Counted from the stretch's first letter, positions 17,561-27,051 are shown. The stretch is DNA of 64,000 nt from Paraburkholderia sp. (GCF_028283785.1 NZ_JAPWKB010000012.1:209501-273500); one strand, 5' to 3'. Program-made: numbers and translations. Notes: a model not told the origin generated them from the letters alone.

Positions 17561-19273
17561 TCACGTAACCGACACGGGCAATGTTGCGCGCGGCGTCGTG
17601 GTGCCGGCGGGCTGGTAGGTGCCGTCGATGCGCGCGCGACGATCTTCGCGAATCATGACGCTCGCGCGTTCGGCGATCATCAGCGTCGGCGAATTGGTGT
17701 TGCCCGACGTGATCAACGGCATCACCGATGCATCGACGACGCGCAGTCCGTCCACGCCGATCACCCGCAGCCGCGTATCGACGACGGCGGCGGGATCGTC
17801 GGCGGTGCCCATCCTGCAGGTGCCGACCGGATGAAAGATCGTCGTGCCGACCTTGCCCGCCGCCTGCTGAAGTTCTTCCTCGGTCTGGAATTCGACGCCC
17901 GGCAAAATTTCCTCGGGTCGATAGCGCGACAACGCTGGTGCAGCAGCGATGCGTCGCGTCAGCCGCAATGCGTTGGCTGCGACCTGGCGGTCGTAGTCGG
18001 TGGACAGATAGTTCGGCGCGATCAACGGTGCCGCATGCGGATCGTTCGATGCGATGTGAATGCTGCCGCGCGACGTCGGCCGCAGATGGCAGACCGATGC
18101 GGTGAATGCGTTGAAGCGATGCAGCGGTTCACCGAAACGATCGAGCGACAGCGGCTGCACGTGATATTCCAGATCGGGACGCGTCAGCGATCGATCGTCG
18201 GGATTCGATCTTGCGAACGCGCCGAGTTGCGACGGCGCCATCGACATCGGGCCGCTTTGCATCAGCACGTATTGCAGGCCGATCATCAGTTTTCCCCACC
18301 AATGCGCCGATGCCGTGTTCAGCGTGCGCACACCGTGGACCTTGTACGCCATTCGCAATTGCAGATGGTCTTGCAGGTTTTCGCCGACACCGCGCAGATC
18401 CTGCACGACATCGATGCCGAGTTTCTGCAGGCGCGCGCCATTCCCGATGCCGGACAGTTCGAGCAATTGCGGCGAGTTGACCGCACCCGAACTGAGGATG
18501 ACTTCCGCTTTGGCTTTCGCGAAGTAGTCGGTGTTATCGCCGCGGAATTCGACGCCGACGCAGCGTCGTCCATCGAACACGACACGTTGCGTGAGCGCAC
18601 CGGTGATGACCGTGAGGTTCGGGCGTTTCATCGCCGGTCGCAGGAAGGCTTTCGATGCGTTCCAGCGGATGCCGCGTTTCTGGTTGACGTCGAAATAGCC
18701 GACACCGGTGTTGTCACCGCGATTGAAGTCGTCGGTAGCGGGGATACCGGTTTGCTGTGCCGCTTGCGAGAACGTCTCGAGGATTTTCCATTTGAGGCGT
18801 TGCTTTTCGACGCGCCACGGTCCACCCGCGCCATGCGATTCCGATACGCCGCCGTGATGATCTTCGCTGCGTTTGAAGATCGGCAGCACGTTGGACCAGG
18901 ACCATGATGGATCGTTGGTGATGCGGGCCCATTCGTCGTAGTCTTCGCGCTGGCCGCGCATATAGATCATGCCGTTGATCGACGAACTACCGCCGAGTAC
19001 ACGTCCGCGTGGATATGACAGTTGGCGGTTGTTGAGGCCCGGTTCCTGTTCGGTTTTGTAGAGCCAGTCAGTGCGGGGATTGCCGATGCAGTAGAGGTAG
19101 CCCACCGGCACGTGGATCCAGTGGTAGTCGTCTTTGCCACCCGCTTCGAGGAGCAGCACGGAGATGTCGGGGTCTTCGGTCAGGCGGTTTGCGAGTACGC
19201 AGCCGGCAGTGCCGGCGCCGATGATGATGTAGTCGTATTCGCCTTCGGGTTTTCTTGTTGAGGTGGTGGTCAT
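17561..19273 (-). CDS. GMC-family FAD oxidoreductase (choline or alcohol dehydrogenase-like)
   Basis: A 570-residue glucose-methanol-choline oxidoreductase. It shows the FAD motif IIGAGTAGCVLANRLT near the N-terminus, GMC signature 1 (YPRGRVLGGSSSINGMIYMRG), signature 2 (SSGAVNSPQLLELSGIG) and the C-terminal catalytic region HPVGTCRMG with SGNTNSPTLMIAE. The substrate is probably an alcohol or polyol and cannot be fixed from sequence. Start 19273 follows GGAGACAACCAGA; the longer frame upstream reads through the repeat element and is spurious. It lies downstream of mmsA on the same strand, but the repeat and IS sit between them. Confidence 0.93.
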   Translation of the reverse strand: MTTTSTRKPEGEYDYIIIGAGTAGCVLANRLTEDPDISVLLLEAGGKDDYHWIHVPVGYLYCIGNPRTDWLYKTEQEPGLNNRQLSYPRGRVLGGSSSINGMIYMRGQREDYDEWARITNDPSWSWSNVLPIFKRSEDHHGGVSESHGAGGPWRVEKQRLKWKILETFSQAAQQTGIPATDDFNRGDNTGVGYFDVNQKRGIRWNASKAFLRPAMKRPNLTVITGALTQRVVFDGRRCVGVEFRGDNTDYFAKAKAEVILSSGAVNSPQLLELSGIGNGARLQKLGIDVVQDLRGVGENLQDHLQLRMAYKVHGVRTLNTASAHWWGKLMIGLQYVLMQSGPMSMAPSQLGAFARSNPDDRSLTRPDLEYHVQPLSLDRFGEPLHRFNAFTASVCHLRPTSRGSIHIASNDPHAAPLIAPNYLSTDYDRQVAANALRLTRRIAAAPALSRYRPEEILPGVEFQTEEELQQAAGKVGTTIFHPVGTCRMGTADDPAAVVDTRLRVIGVDGLRVVDASVMPLITSGNTNSPTLMIAERASVMIREDRRARIDGTYQPAGTTTPRATLPVSVT

Positions 19274-19279
19274 TCTGGT

Positions 19280-19904
19280 TGTCTCCGGTTCGTGCTTTTG
19301 CTTTTTTTTCTTTGTTTCTTTCTGGCTGGCTGTTGGGGTTGGTGGTCTTGGCTTGTCGTGCGTGGCCTGTTTTCGCGGTGGTCCGCCTGGATCGTCCCTG
19401 TGCGGGACCGCACCTACTTTTCTTTGCTCGCGCAAAGAAAAGTAGGCAAAAGAAAGCGCGTTTACACCAACACTTCGTAGCGAGTGGCGTCCTTTCAGAA
19501 CGGGTAGTGGACCGCGCACGATCTGAGTTGCCGCACCGCTTAAGCTAGTGACAAGGCAGTCATTCGTTCCGGCTGTTCGCTCCGCGACAGCCGTCGGGCA
19601 CAGCCCCGTCTATTTCTCTCAGCGCTCTTCGCGCACTGCACTCCGTCCGTCACAACACCCATTTTCCTGGTATGCACCGTTCAGTTCTCCCTCGCAAAAT
19701 TCCCAGCTACACAGAGCGTCGGAACCGTCGAAAAGCCCGACAGATACCGTAGCGCAACCGGGGTTTTGAAGTGGGCTACCGCCGCGCAGCGGGCGGGATG
19801 TGCCGGCGCGGACCACCAGGAAAAACGGACCGACCACTCCAAACGTGCGCGGTCCACTACCCGAAAATTACTAGACGCCACTCGCTACGAAGCGCGAGGT
19901 AAAC
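19280..19904. repeat. composite hairpin repeat element, copy A, left part
   Basis: Together with 21145-21285 this forms one ~0.77-kb element that is the reverse complement of 50282-51045 in layout. It begins with a G/T-rich low-complexity tail, then a 34-nt hairpin at 19413-19446 (15-bp perfect stem, loop TCGC), then conserved boxes (CTTCGTAGCGAGTGGCGTC; GGGTAGTGGACCGCGCAC). A middle that has diverged between the two copies follows, then the same boxes inverted up to 19904, where the IS30 element begins. No credible coding frame is seen. The boundaries are approximate. Confidence 0.8.
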
Positions 19905-21144
19905 GCGGCGGATTCAACCGGTCGTTGCAACCCCCAACGTTTCTGCCAGTTTTTCAGCAGGGTTCATAAATTGCAGGGTCTGGCGAGGCCGACCATTCAG
20001 GCGCGCGGCAACCTTGTTTAGCTCAGCCTGCGAATAGCCGTCCACCGGCACCCCCTTGGGGAAGTACTGACGCAGAAGACCGTTCGTGTTCTCGTTGCTG
20101 CCTCGCTGCCACGGACTTTGCGGATCGCAGAAATACACCTGTACGTCCGTGGCAATCGTGAATTTCTTGTGGCTCGCCATCTCTGTGCCGCGATCCCATG
20201 TCAGCGACCGGCGTAGTTCTGCCGGCAGTTTGTTCACCTGCTTTATCAGCGCGGACACCACACTTGCCGTATCTTTGCCTGCGACCTTGACCAGCATCAC
20301 ATAACGCGAGTGCCGCTCCACCAGTGTGGCGATATAGCTGTTACCCGAGCCGGCCAGAAGATCACCTTCCCAGTGACCCGGCACCGCCCGGTCCTCCGCC
20401 TCGGCCGGGCGTTCACTGATCGACACCGCCTCGCTTATCCTGCCTCTGCCCTGGCCGCTTGCCGAGGCAAGCTTCGCCTGACGCATCAGACGGTTCGTAC
20501 GCAGATGGGCAACGAGTTCCTTCTTAAGGACACCTCGCGCCTGGATAAACAGGCTTCGGTAAATCGTTTCGTGAGATATCTGCATGTCCTTGTTGCCCCG
20601 GAACTCACGCCGCAGCCACCCTGCTATCTGTACAGGAGCCCATTGTAGTTTGAGCTTGGCTGCTACCAGCCGGCGAAGCCGGGCATTCTCCGACAGCACA
20701 CACGCCTTGGGGCGCCGCGCCCGCTCCCATGCATTGGCATCGGCCTCGTGTGCACGATATCTGTGGCTGCCACCATTGCGCGCGACTTCCCGCGTAATGG
20801 TGGATGTCGAGCGCCCCAGTTGCAACGCGATCTGACACATTGACATGCCTGCAACCAAAGCTCGCGAGATCTCCTCGCGTTCGGCAAGTGTCAGCGACCG
20901 CGCTGATCGTGTGCGGGCGACCGGAGAAATTCCCCCAGTTTTACAGATGACCCGACAAACCCCGCTTGGGTGACGCCCGAGCATGCGCGCGATGGCACTC
21001 AGCGACTCTCCTGCGCGCCACATCTTCCAGATATCGCTCTTCTGCTGCGCGTTTAGCCAATGTTTCCTCTGTCGTTCCATGGTGCTCCACTCTCCGATTC
21101 CGTATTGGAACAGATGTGTTGCAACGACCGGTTGAATCCGCCGC
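19905..21144 (-). mobile_element. IS30-family insertion sequence (about 1.24 kb)
   Basis: The ends carry a 27-bp perfect inverted repeat (19905-19931 and 21118-21144, outer part GCGGCGGATTCAACC). They enclose one transposase gene. The flanks rejoin exactly into the uninterrupted repeat seen at 50419-50445, so the target site is known. The duplicated bases are part of a CG-rich string (CGCG), so the target duplication is 2-4 bp, but the exact cut is ambiguous. Confidence 0.9.
19914..21080 (-). CDS. IS30-family transposase
   Basis: A 388-residue DDE transposase. N-terminal HTH regions (SLSAIARMLGRHPSGVCRVI and MSMCQIALQLGRSTSTITREVARNGG) are followed by the IS30 catalytic core: HWEGDLLAG (first D), TWDRGTEM (second D) and the E of NENTNGLLRQYFPKG. 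All three acidic residues and the whole frame are intact, so it may be active. Start 21080 lies just inside the right inverted repeat; the frame upstream runs out of the IS into the repeat and is not used. Confidence 0.93.
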   Translation of the reverse strand: MERQRKHWLNAQQKSDIWKMWRAGESLSAIARMLGRHPSGVCRVICKTGGISPVARTRSARSLTLAEREEISRALVAGMSMCQIALQLGRSTSTITREVARNGGSHRYRAHEADANAWERARRPKACVLSENARLRRLVAAKLKLQWAPVQIAGWLRREFRGNKDMQISHETIYRSLFIQARGVLKKELVAHLRTNRLMRQAKLASASGQGRGRISEAVSISERPAEAEDRAVPGHWEGDLLAGSGNSYIATLVERHSRYVMLVKVAGKDTASVVSALIKQVNKLPAELRRSLTWDRGTEMASHKKFTIATDVQVYFCDPQSPWQRGSNENTNGLLRQYFPKGVPVDGYSQAELNKVAARLNGRPRQTLQFMNPAEKLAETLGVATTG

Positions 21145-21285
21145 GCTTTCTTTTGCCTACTTTTCTTTGCGCGAGCAAAGAAAAGTAGGTGCGGTCCCGC
21201 ACAGGGACGATCCAGGCAAACCACCGCGAAACCGGGACAACCAACGCAACCCAACCCACACCAAGCCAAACCCAAACCCAAACCC
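21145..21285. repeat. composite hairpin repeat element, copy A, right part
   Basis: This is the remainder of copy A on the far side of the IS. It holds the inverted copy of the 34-nt hairpin (21156-21189, stem 15 bp, loop GCGA) and the outer box GGTCCCGCACAGGGACGA. It ends in a C/A-rich tail built of CCAAACC-like units that runs up to the mmsA stop codon. Confidence 0.8.
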
Positions 21286-22809
21286 TTACTTAGCCACCGG
21301 CATAACAAACTCCGCCCCCTTCCCAATACTATCCGGCCACCTCTGCATCACGCTCTTGTAGCGTGTATAAAACCGCACCCCCTCCTCCCCATAAGCATGG
21401 TGATCACCAAACAACGACCGCTTCCATCCACCAAACGAATGCCACGCCATCGGCACGGGAATCGGCACATTAATCCCCACCATCCCGATCTGAATCTGCC
21501 GCGCGAACGCCCTGGCCACGCCACCATCCGACGTAAAACACGCCACGCCATTAGCGAACTCATTCGCATTGATCAACTCAACAGCCGACGCGAAATCAGG
21601 CACCCTAACCACACACAGCACAGGCCCAAAAATCTCCTCGCGATAAATCGTCATGTCGGTGCGCACATCGTCGAACAAGGTGCCGCCCAGAAAGAACCCT
21701 TCTTCGTGTCCGTTCAAAGCAAAACCGCGTCCGTCGACCACCAGCTTCGCGCCGGCATCCACGCCCGCATCGATATATCCGACGACCTTCGACCGATGCG
21801 CTGCCGTCACCAACGGCCCCATCTCCGCATCCGCTTCCATCCCGTTCAATATCTTCAGTGCCTGCACGCGCGGCGTCAGTCGTTCGATCAGCTCGTCGGC
21901 AATATGCCCAACGGCAACTGCCACCGATATCGCCATGCATCGCTCGCCTGCCGATCCATACGCGGCGCCGATCAACGCATCGACGGCCTGATCGAGATCG
22001 GCATCGGGCATCACCACCAGATGATTCTTCGCGCCACCTAATGCCTGCACCCGCTTGCCGCGTTTCGTGCCTTCCGTATAGATGTATTCGGCAATCGGCG
22101 TCGATCCGACAAACGACAACGCACCGACGTCCGGATGCGCAAGCAATGCATCGACGGCCACCTTGTCGCCATGCACGACGTTGAACACGCCGTCGGGCAA
22201 ACCGGCTTCCGTCAGCAACTCGGCCAACCGGTTCGACACCGACGGATCGCGCTCCGATGGCTTCAGCACGAACGTATTGCCGCACGCGATCGCAACCGGA
22301 AACATCCAGCACGGCACCATCATCGGAAAGTTGAACGGCGTAATGCCCGCGACTACGCCCAATGGCTGGCGCAAGTTCCAGTTATCGATGCCGCCGCCGA
22401 TCTGATCGGTGAAATCGGTCTTCAACAGATTCGGAATGCCGCACGCAAATTCGACGATTTCGATGCCGCGCATCACCTCGCCCTTCGCATCCGAAAACAC
22501 CTTGCCGTGCTCGCGCGTAATCAGCTCGGCGAGTTCGTCGTGATGACGGTCGAGCAATTCCTTGAACTTGAAGAGCACGCGCGCACGCTTGATCGGCGCG
22601 GTTTCGCTCCATGCAGGAAATGCGGCTTTTGCGGCCGCCACCGCGGTATCGACTTCGGCGACGCTCGCCAACGGCACGCGCGCCGATATCGAACCCAACG
22701 CAGGATTGAAAATGTCGCCGTACCGGTCGCTGGTGCCGTCCACCGCATGGCCGCCGATGTGATGGGTCAACGCCGCGACGCGCGCGCCGCGGTTGTCTGT
22801 CTCGCTCAT
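21286..22809 (-). CDS. mmsA: CoA-acylating methylmalonate-semialdehyde dehydrogenase
   Basis: A 507-residue aldehyde dehydrogenase of the MMSDH class, which converts methylmalonate semialdehyde (valine catabolism) or malonate semialdehyde to propionyl- or acetyl-CoA. Class marks are [15 protein letters not shown], the QALGGAKNH segment and the catalytic Cys291 in AGERCMAIS. Start 22809 gives the normal N-terminus. A LysR gene is divergently transcribed 124 bp away and is the likely regulator. The valine link fits with the neighbouring branched-chain uptake systems. Confidence 0.94.
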   Translation of the reverse strand: MSETDNRGARVAALTHHIGGHAVDGTSDRYGDIFNPALGSISARVPLASVAEVDTAVAAAKAAFPAWSETAPIKRARVLFKFKELLDRHHDELAELITREHGKVFSDAKGEVMRGIEIVEFACGIPNLLKTDFTDQIGGGIDNWNLRQPLGVVAGITPFNFPMMVPCWMFPVAIACGNTFVLKPSERDPSVSNRLAELLTEAGLPDGVFNVVHGDKVAVDALLAHPDVGALSFVGSTPIAEYIYTEGTKRGKRVQALGGAKNHLVVMPDADLDQAVDALIGAAYGSAGERCMAISVAVAVGHIADELIERLTPRVQALKILNGMEADAEMGPLVTAAHRSKVVGYIDAGVDAGAKLVVDGRGFALNGHEEGFFLGGTLFDDVRTDMTIYREEIFGPVLCVVRVPDFASAVELINANEFANGVACFTSDGGVARAFARQIQIGMVGINVPIPVPMAWHSFGGWKRSLFGDHHAYGEEGVRFYTRYKSVMQRWPDSIGKGAEFVMPVAK

Positions 22810-22933
22810 GTTTATCCTCGTCTGATCAACGACTGGGCGGTCGTCCGCCTTGAGTCCAAGCGTAAGCGCGCTCACCCGAGCAAATCCAATGAGTAATGCT
22901 CAATTACGATATAAGCCGCGTTAATATCAGGAT

Positions 22934-23833
22934 ATGGACCTGACGCTGCTACGCGCATTCGTCACCGTCGCACACGAAGGCAATCTGACGCGTGCTGCGG
23001 TGCAACTTCATCTGACCCAACCGGCTGTCAGCCTGCAAATCAAACATTTGCAGGAGACGCTTGGCGTGACGCTATTCACGCGGACGTCGCACGGCCTTGC
23101 GTTGACGCGTGACGGCCAGGCGCTGCTGCCGCACGCGGAACGCGCGATCGGCGCAGCGGCCGATGTCGTGCGCGCGGCGGCGGCGCTGCGCCATGAGGTC
23201 CGCGGCCGCCTGCGCATCGGCACGATTCTCGATCCCGAATTTCTGCGGCTCGGCGGTTTTCTGAAGCAGCTCGTGGAGACATGGCCGCATATCGAAACGG
23301 CGCTGCGTCACGGTATGTCCGGCTGGGTACTCGAACAGATCCGCGCGGGCGAACTGGACGTCGGCTATTACATCGGTGCGCCGTCGGACGACGGGACGCG
23401 CGACGGCGCCGTGTTTCACGCGGTCACGCTGACGCGTTTCCAGTATCGCGTGCTCGCGCCGGCGGGCTGGAAGGATCGGGTGAAAGGCGCGCGCGACTGG
23501 CGTTCGCTGGCCGCATTGCCGTGGATCTGGACGCCGCCCGCATCGGCGCATAACCGGCTGTTGACGCGCTGTTTCGGTGAAGCGGGCGTGCGGCCGGTTA
23601 TCGTCGCAGAAGTCGATCAGGAACCGTCGATGCTCGATCTGGTGAAATCGGGCGTCGGGCTGACGCTGGCACGCGACGCCACCGCCATCGCCGAAGCGCA
23701 TGCGCACGCGTTGACCATCGTCGAAGGTATCACCGTGCCGACTCAACTGAGCTTCGTCACACTCGCCGCACGTCAGCAGGAACCGGCCATCGCGGCGGCC
23801 CTGAAGCTGATCGAACAGCAATGGACGATATGA
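22934..23833 (+). CDS. LysR-family transcriptional regulator
   Basis: A 299-residue LysR regulator with an N-terminal winged HTH (residues about 3-60: LLRAFVTVAHEGNLTRAAVQLHLTQPAVSLQIKHLQETLGVTLF) and a C-terminal substrate-binding-like effector domain. It is divergent from mmsA, and the 124-bp intergenic region would hold its operator. The inducer is unknown. Confidence 0.92.
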   Translation: MDLTLLRAFVTVAHEGNLTRAAVQLHLTQPAVSLQIKHLQETLGVTLFTRTSHGLALTRDGQALLPHAERAIGAAADVVRAAAALRHEVRGRLRIGTILDPEFLRLGGFLKQLVETWPHIETALRHGMSGWVLEQIRAGELDVGYYIGAPSDDGTRDGAVFHAVTLTRFQYRVLAPAGWKDRVKGARDWRSLAALPWIWTPPASAHNRLLTRCFGEAGVRPVIVAEVDQEPSMLDLVKSGVGLTLARDATAIAEAHAHALTIVEGITVPTQLSFVTLAARQQEPAIAAALKLIEQQWTI

Positions 23834-24115
23834 GCGCGGCTCATGACAGCGGGCGCGTGCCGGCGTGCCCACGTCGCCGCGAGCGCCGTGTTTCACTCGT
23901 TCACAGTCGCGATGTCAGCAAAGCGTTCGCATAAGTTCACGCCGCCGTCGCACGGTTTTTGTTAGGCTCAGGGTTCGCGCGTCGTGCACGGCGCAATCGC
24001 ATCCCGTAGCTTTTCGCTTCCTTCCGCTTGAGTTTTGTCTTCACGACGGCCATGTCGCAGCGCAGCATGTTGCGTCCCGGCCGTCGCTCCCGCTATCTCT
24101 CGACAGGAGCCTGAC

Positions 24116-24658
24116 ATGGCACGCAATATCGAAATCAAAGCCCGCGCGCAGCACTTCGACCTGCTGCGCGAACGCGCCGCACAATTGGCGCCGGACGCAC
24201 CGCTGATCTTCCGCCAGCAGGACTTTTTCTACGACGTGCCGCGCGGACGCCTGAAGCTGCGCCAGTTCGACGACGGCACGCCCGCCGAACTGATCTTTTA
24301 TCAACGCGACGAACTCGACGGCCCGAAGGTCTCGTACTACACGCGCAGCCCGGTGACGAACGCCGAAGCGATGCACGCGTTGCTCGCCACCGCGCTGACC
24401 ACGCGCGGCATCGTGATGAAGGAACGGCAGGTATTTCTGGTCGGACGCACGCGGATTCACCTCGACCGCGTGGACGGCCTCGGCGATTTCATCGAACTGG
24501 AAGTGGTGCTCGGACAAGACGACGACGAGGCTGGCGGCGAAGCTGAAGCACACGCGATGTTCGCGAAACTCGGCGTGCCGGAATCGGATCTGGTTGCGCG
24601 CGCGTATGTGGATCTGCTGGACGCGGGCAACGCGCCGGAGCCGCTGCGCGCGGCCTGA
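24116..24658 (+). CDS. CYTH-domain protein (class IV adenylate cyclase / thiamine-triphosphatase-like)
   Basis: A 180-residue CYTH protein. It starts with the diagnostic ExExK motif (NIEIKAR) and has alternating charged strands (RLKLRQF, ELIFYQR, FIELEVVL) that build the triphosphate tunnel. Members hydrolyse triphosphates or make cAMP; which applies here cannot be told. Start 24116 has AGGAG at good spacing; the 27 codons upstream are not conserved in type. It stands alone. The gap 23834-24115 shows no gene. Confidence 0.87.
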   Translation: MARNIEIKARAQHFDLLRERAAQLAPDAPLIFRQQDFFYDVPRGRLKLRQFDDGTPAELIFYQRDELDGPKVSYYTRSPVTNAEAMHALLATALTTRGIVMKERQVFLVGRTRIHLDRVDGLGDFIELEVVLGQDDDEAGGEAEAHAMFAKLGVPESDLVARAYVDLLDAGNAPEPLRAA

Positions 24659-24703
24659 GCGCGCGCCTCGAGCGGGTGATCCGCGAACTGCGGCGGGCGC
24701 TTT

Positions 24704-25195
24704 TTAGCTCGTCGCCGCGCCCGGGGACAGATGACCGAGCGGCAACGGTCCATTGCGCTTGAACGTCGTCAGTACGATGTTCGAGCGGACGCTGTCCACG
24801 CCCGGCACGCGCATCAGCTTCTTCATCACGAATTGCGACAGCGCGTTCAGGTCCGGCGCGACAATGCGCAACAGATAATCGGCGTCGCCGACCACCGCGT
24901 GACATTCGAGCACTTCGGGCAGCACGTCGATCTGCTGCTGAAACTGCTCGACGATCGAATCGCCGTGGTGCTTCAATTTCAGGCTGGTGAACGCGGTCAC
25001 GCCGAGGCCGAGTTTTTCGGGCCGCAACACGACGCGATAACCGTCCACCACGCCGACCTGTTCGAGCCGTTGCAGCCGCCGACCAATCTGCGACGGCGAC
25101 AACGGCACCTGTTCGCCGAGTTGCTGATGCGTGGCACGGCCGAAGCGCTGGAGCACCTCCAGAAGCGCGAGATCGAAGTGATCCAGTTCAAGCAT
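24704..25195 (-). CDS. Lrp/AsnC-family transcriptional regulator
   Basis: A 163-residue Lrp/AsnC protein. The N-terminal HTH (DHFDLALLEVLQRFGRATHQQLGEQVPLSPSQIGRRLQRLE) is followed by an effector-binding RAM domain (ECHAVVGDADYLLRIVAPDLNALSQFV). Start 25195 is preceded by GGAG; an ATG five codons upstream overlaps that site. It is divergent from phhA, so it probably controls phenylalanine hydroxylation in response to an aromatic amino acid. That role is inferred from position. Confidence 0.92.
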   Translation of the reverse strand: MLELDHFDLALLEVLQRFGRATHQQLGEQVPLSPSQIGRRLQRLEQVGVVDGYRVVLRPEKLGLGVTAFTSLKLKHHGDSIVEQFQQQIDVLPEVLECHAVVGDADYLLRIVAPDLNALSQFVMKKLMRVPGVDSVRSNIVLTTFKRNGPLPLGHLSPGAATS

Positions 25196-25232
25196 GACGA
25201 TTCTCCGCATTGATTCGTGTTTTGATGCACGA

Positions 25233-25256
25233 TTATCGCATATAAGGCGTCGATAA
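25233..25256. promoter_or_regulatory. candidate Lrp-type operator between lrp and phhA
   Basis: The inverted repeat TTATCG (25233-25238), 12 bp, then CGATAA (25251-25256) lies in the 138-bp divergent region. Its size and symmetry suit an Lrp/AsnC dimer. Position is the only other support. Confidence 0.4.
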
Positions 25257-25333
25257 CGCCAACAATGCGCCCTTCCCGCGCGTCGCCCGCTCTACACTTG
25301 CATCATTGAAACGTCGCGAGCAGAGAGCGAATC

Positions 25334-26224
25334 ATGGCAACACCTAACACCGCAAAACTGAAGGAGCAATTCGACGCCGGTCTGCAGACCCGCGCCGACT
25401 TCACGATCGACCAGCCGATGCATCGCTACGGCGCGGTCGATCACGCGGTGTGGAATCAGCTCTACACGCGTCAGACCGCGTTGCTGAAGGGTCGCGTGTG
25501 CGACGCGTTCCTCGAAGGCGTGGCGCGGCTGAACCTGTCGCCGGACCGCGTGCCGTCATTCGACGCAATCAACGCGCAACTGACGCCCGCGACCGGCTGG
25601 CAGATCGTCGCCGTTCCGGGTCTGGTGCCCGATCAGGTGTTTTTCGAGCATCTCGCGAATCGCCGGTTTCCGGTGACCTGGTGGATGCGCCGCCCCGACC
25701 AGCTCGATTACCTTCAGGAACCGGACTGCTTTCACGATCTGTTCGGTCACGTGCCGCTGCTGATCAATCCGGTGTTCGCCGACTACATGCACGCGTACGG
25801 CCGCGCCGCGCTCGCCGCCAACGATGCGGGCGCGCTGCCGCTGCTCGCCCGGCTCTACTGGTACACGGTCGAGTTCGGCCTGATCCGCGACGCGGACAGC
25901 GCGAACGGCGTGAAAATCTTCGGTGCGGGGATCGTGTCGAGCAAAGGCGAAACGCTGTACAGCCAGCAAAGCGATGCGCCGAACCGGATCGGCTTCGATC
26001 TCGAACGCGTGATGCAAACGCGCTACAGGATCGACACGTTCCAGAAAACCTACTTCGTGATCGACGATTTCAAGCAACTGTTCGATGTCGCCAATACCGA
26101 CTTTGCGCCGTTGCTCGCCAGACTCGCCGACGCCCCCGCTTTCGCCGCGGGCGACATCCGCGAAGGCGACCGTGTCGTCACGCGCGGCACCGGCGAAGGC
26201 TGGCCCGACGACGCCGACGTCTGA
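25334..26224 (+). CDS. phhA: Phenylalanine 4-monooxygenase PhhA
   Basis: A 296-residue iron- and pterin-dependent phenylalanine hydroxylase (phenylalanine to tyrosine). The iron ligands are His134 and His139 in DCFHDLFGHVPLL and Glu180 in YWYTVEFGL. The protein is close to the bacterial standard length and lacks the eukaryotic ACT domain. It is followed 105 bp later by phhB, which recycles its cofactor. Confidence 0.97.
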   Translation: MATPNTAKLKEQFDAGLQTRADFTIDQPMHRYGAVDHAVWNQLYTRQTALLKGRVCDAFLEGVARLNLSPDRVPSFDAINAQLTPATGWQIVAVPGLVPDQVFFEHLANRRFPVTWWMRRPDQLDYLQEPDCFHDLFGHVPLLINPVFADYMHAYGRAALAANDAGALPLLARLYWYTVEFGLIRDADSANGVKIFGAGIVSSKGETLYSQQSDAPNRIGFDLERVMQTRYRIDTFQKTYFVIDDFKQLFDVANTDFAPLLARLADAPAFAAGDIREGDRVVTRGTGEGWPDDADV

Positions 26225-26329
26225 CACGCTGTATTCGCCGCGCGGTTCGCGCGCTCAGCGCCACCGCGCAAGACATGAAAAAATGGCGGGACTGACGCGC
26301 GCGGCGCGTCGCTCTCCCGAGGCTCATCG

Positions 26330-26635
26330 ATGATCAACACACTCACTTCCGAAGAACGCACCATCCAGCTCGCGAATCTTCCCGGCTGGGCAACGGTCGC
26401 CGGGCGCGACGCGATTCAACGTCATCTGGAATTTGCGGATTTCAACGAAGCGTTCGGTTTCATCACGCGCGTGGCGATCAAGGCGCAACAGATGGACCAT
26501 CATCCCGAGTGGTTCAACGTGTACAACAAGGTGGAGATCACCCTGTCCACGCACGAGGCCAACGGACTGACCGTACGGGATATCGAGCTGGCCGGTTTTA
26601 TCGAATCGATCGCGGGCGGCACGCGCGAAACCTGA
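26330..26635 (+). CDS. phhB: Pterin-4a-carbinolamine dehydratase PhhB
   Basis: A 101-residue dehydratase that regenerates the pterin cofactor after each PhhA turnover. The family motif is seen as [29 protein letters not shown], with the paired histidines and the PEW turn of the active site. It sits directly after phhA on the same strand, so the two are very likely co-expressed. Confidence 0.96.
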   Translation: MINTLTSEERTIQLANLPGWATVAGRDAIQRHLEFADFNEAFGFITRVAIKAQQMDHHPEWFNVYNKVEITLSTHEANGLTVRDIELAGFIESIAGGTRET

Positions 26636-26702
26636 GCGGGAACACGCTGCTCAGGCCCACTGAAAGGGCTTTGCAGGCAAGAGGCGGCCCAATCCTTCAT
26701 TT

Positions 26703-26927
26703 CTACAGGCCGTTCTTAAGGCGAACGTAAGTTTCCCAGGCCTGGCGTGCATTTGGCTCCAAACCTTCCCGCGTCAGCACGGTCTGACGCTGTACAATCA
26801 TCTGCGCGTATGGCTTGGAGAGCGCACTTGCCTCCTTGCATAGCACGAGTTCGTCGCCGCTCGACGGTGAGCGGGCGCGCCAGAAGTTGATCGCGGCTTC
26901 CAGTTCGTGAATCGTGATGTCGGACAT
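26703..26927 (-). CDS. DUF3717-type small protein
   Basis: A 74-residue protein of unknown function (MSDITIHELEAAINFWRARSPS... ending ARQAWETYVRLKNGL). The N-terminal ITIHELEAAINFWR stretch followed by a conserved Cys and a helical C-terminus resembles the DUF3717 family of Burkholderiaceae. Start 26927 is chosen at the conserved MSDI; upstream codons look non-coding. It is divergent from the response regulator gene, 124 bp away. Confidence 0.7.
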   Translation of the reverse strand: MSDITIHELEAAINFWRARSPSSGDELVLCKEASALSKPYAQMIVQRQTVLTREGLEPNARQAWETYVRLKNGL

Positions 26928-27051
26928 GACTTTCGTGGTCGCTCCGGGGCCGCGCTGACGTAGCCCGATCATCGCGGCGCGCACCTGTGCAACATCGGGC
27001 GAGGCGAACCGCGTGCCCCACTGCCTAACTTATTGTACTTGAGCGAATTCC

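Noticed and set aside
19280..19560. Short proteins with the string SLREQRKVGAVPHRD read through the hairpin repeats
   Set aside because: The same peptide arises wherever the repeat hairpin is translated and it is fused to unrelated frames (GMC gene, gspK, gspJ antisense), so it is a translation of repeat DNA rather than a gene.
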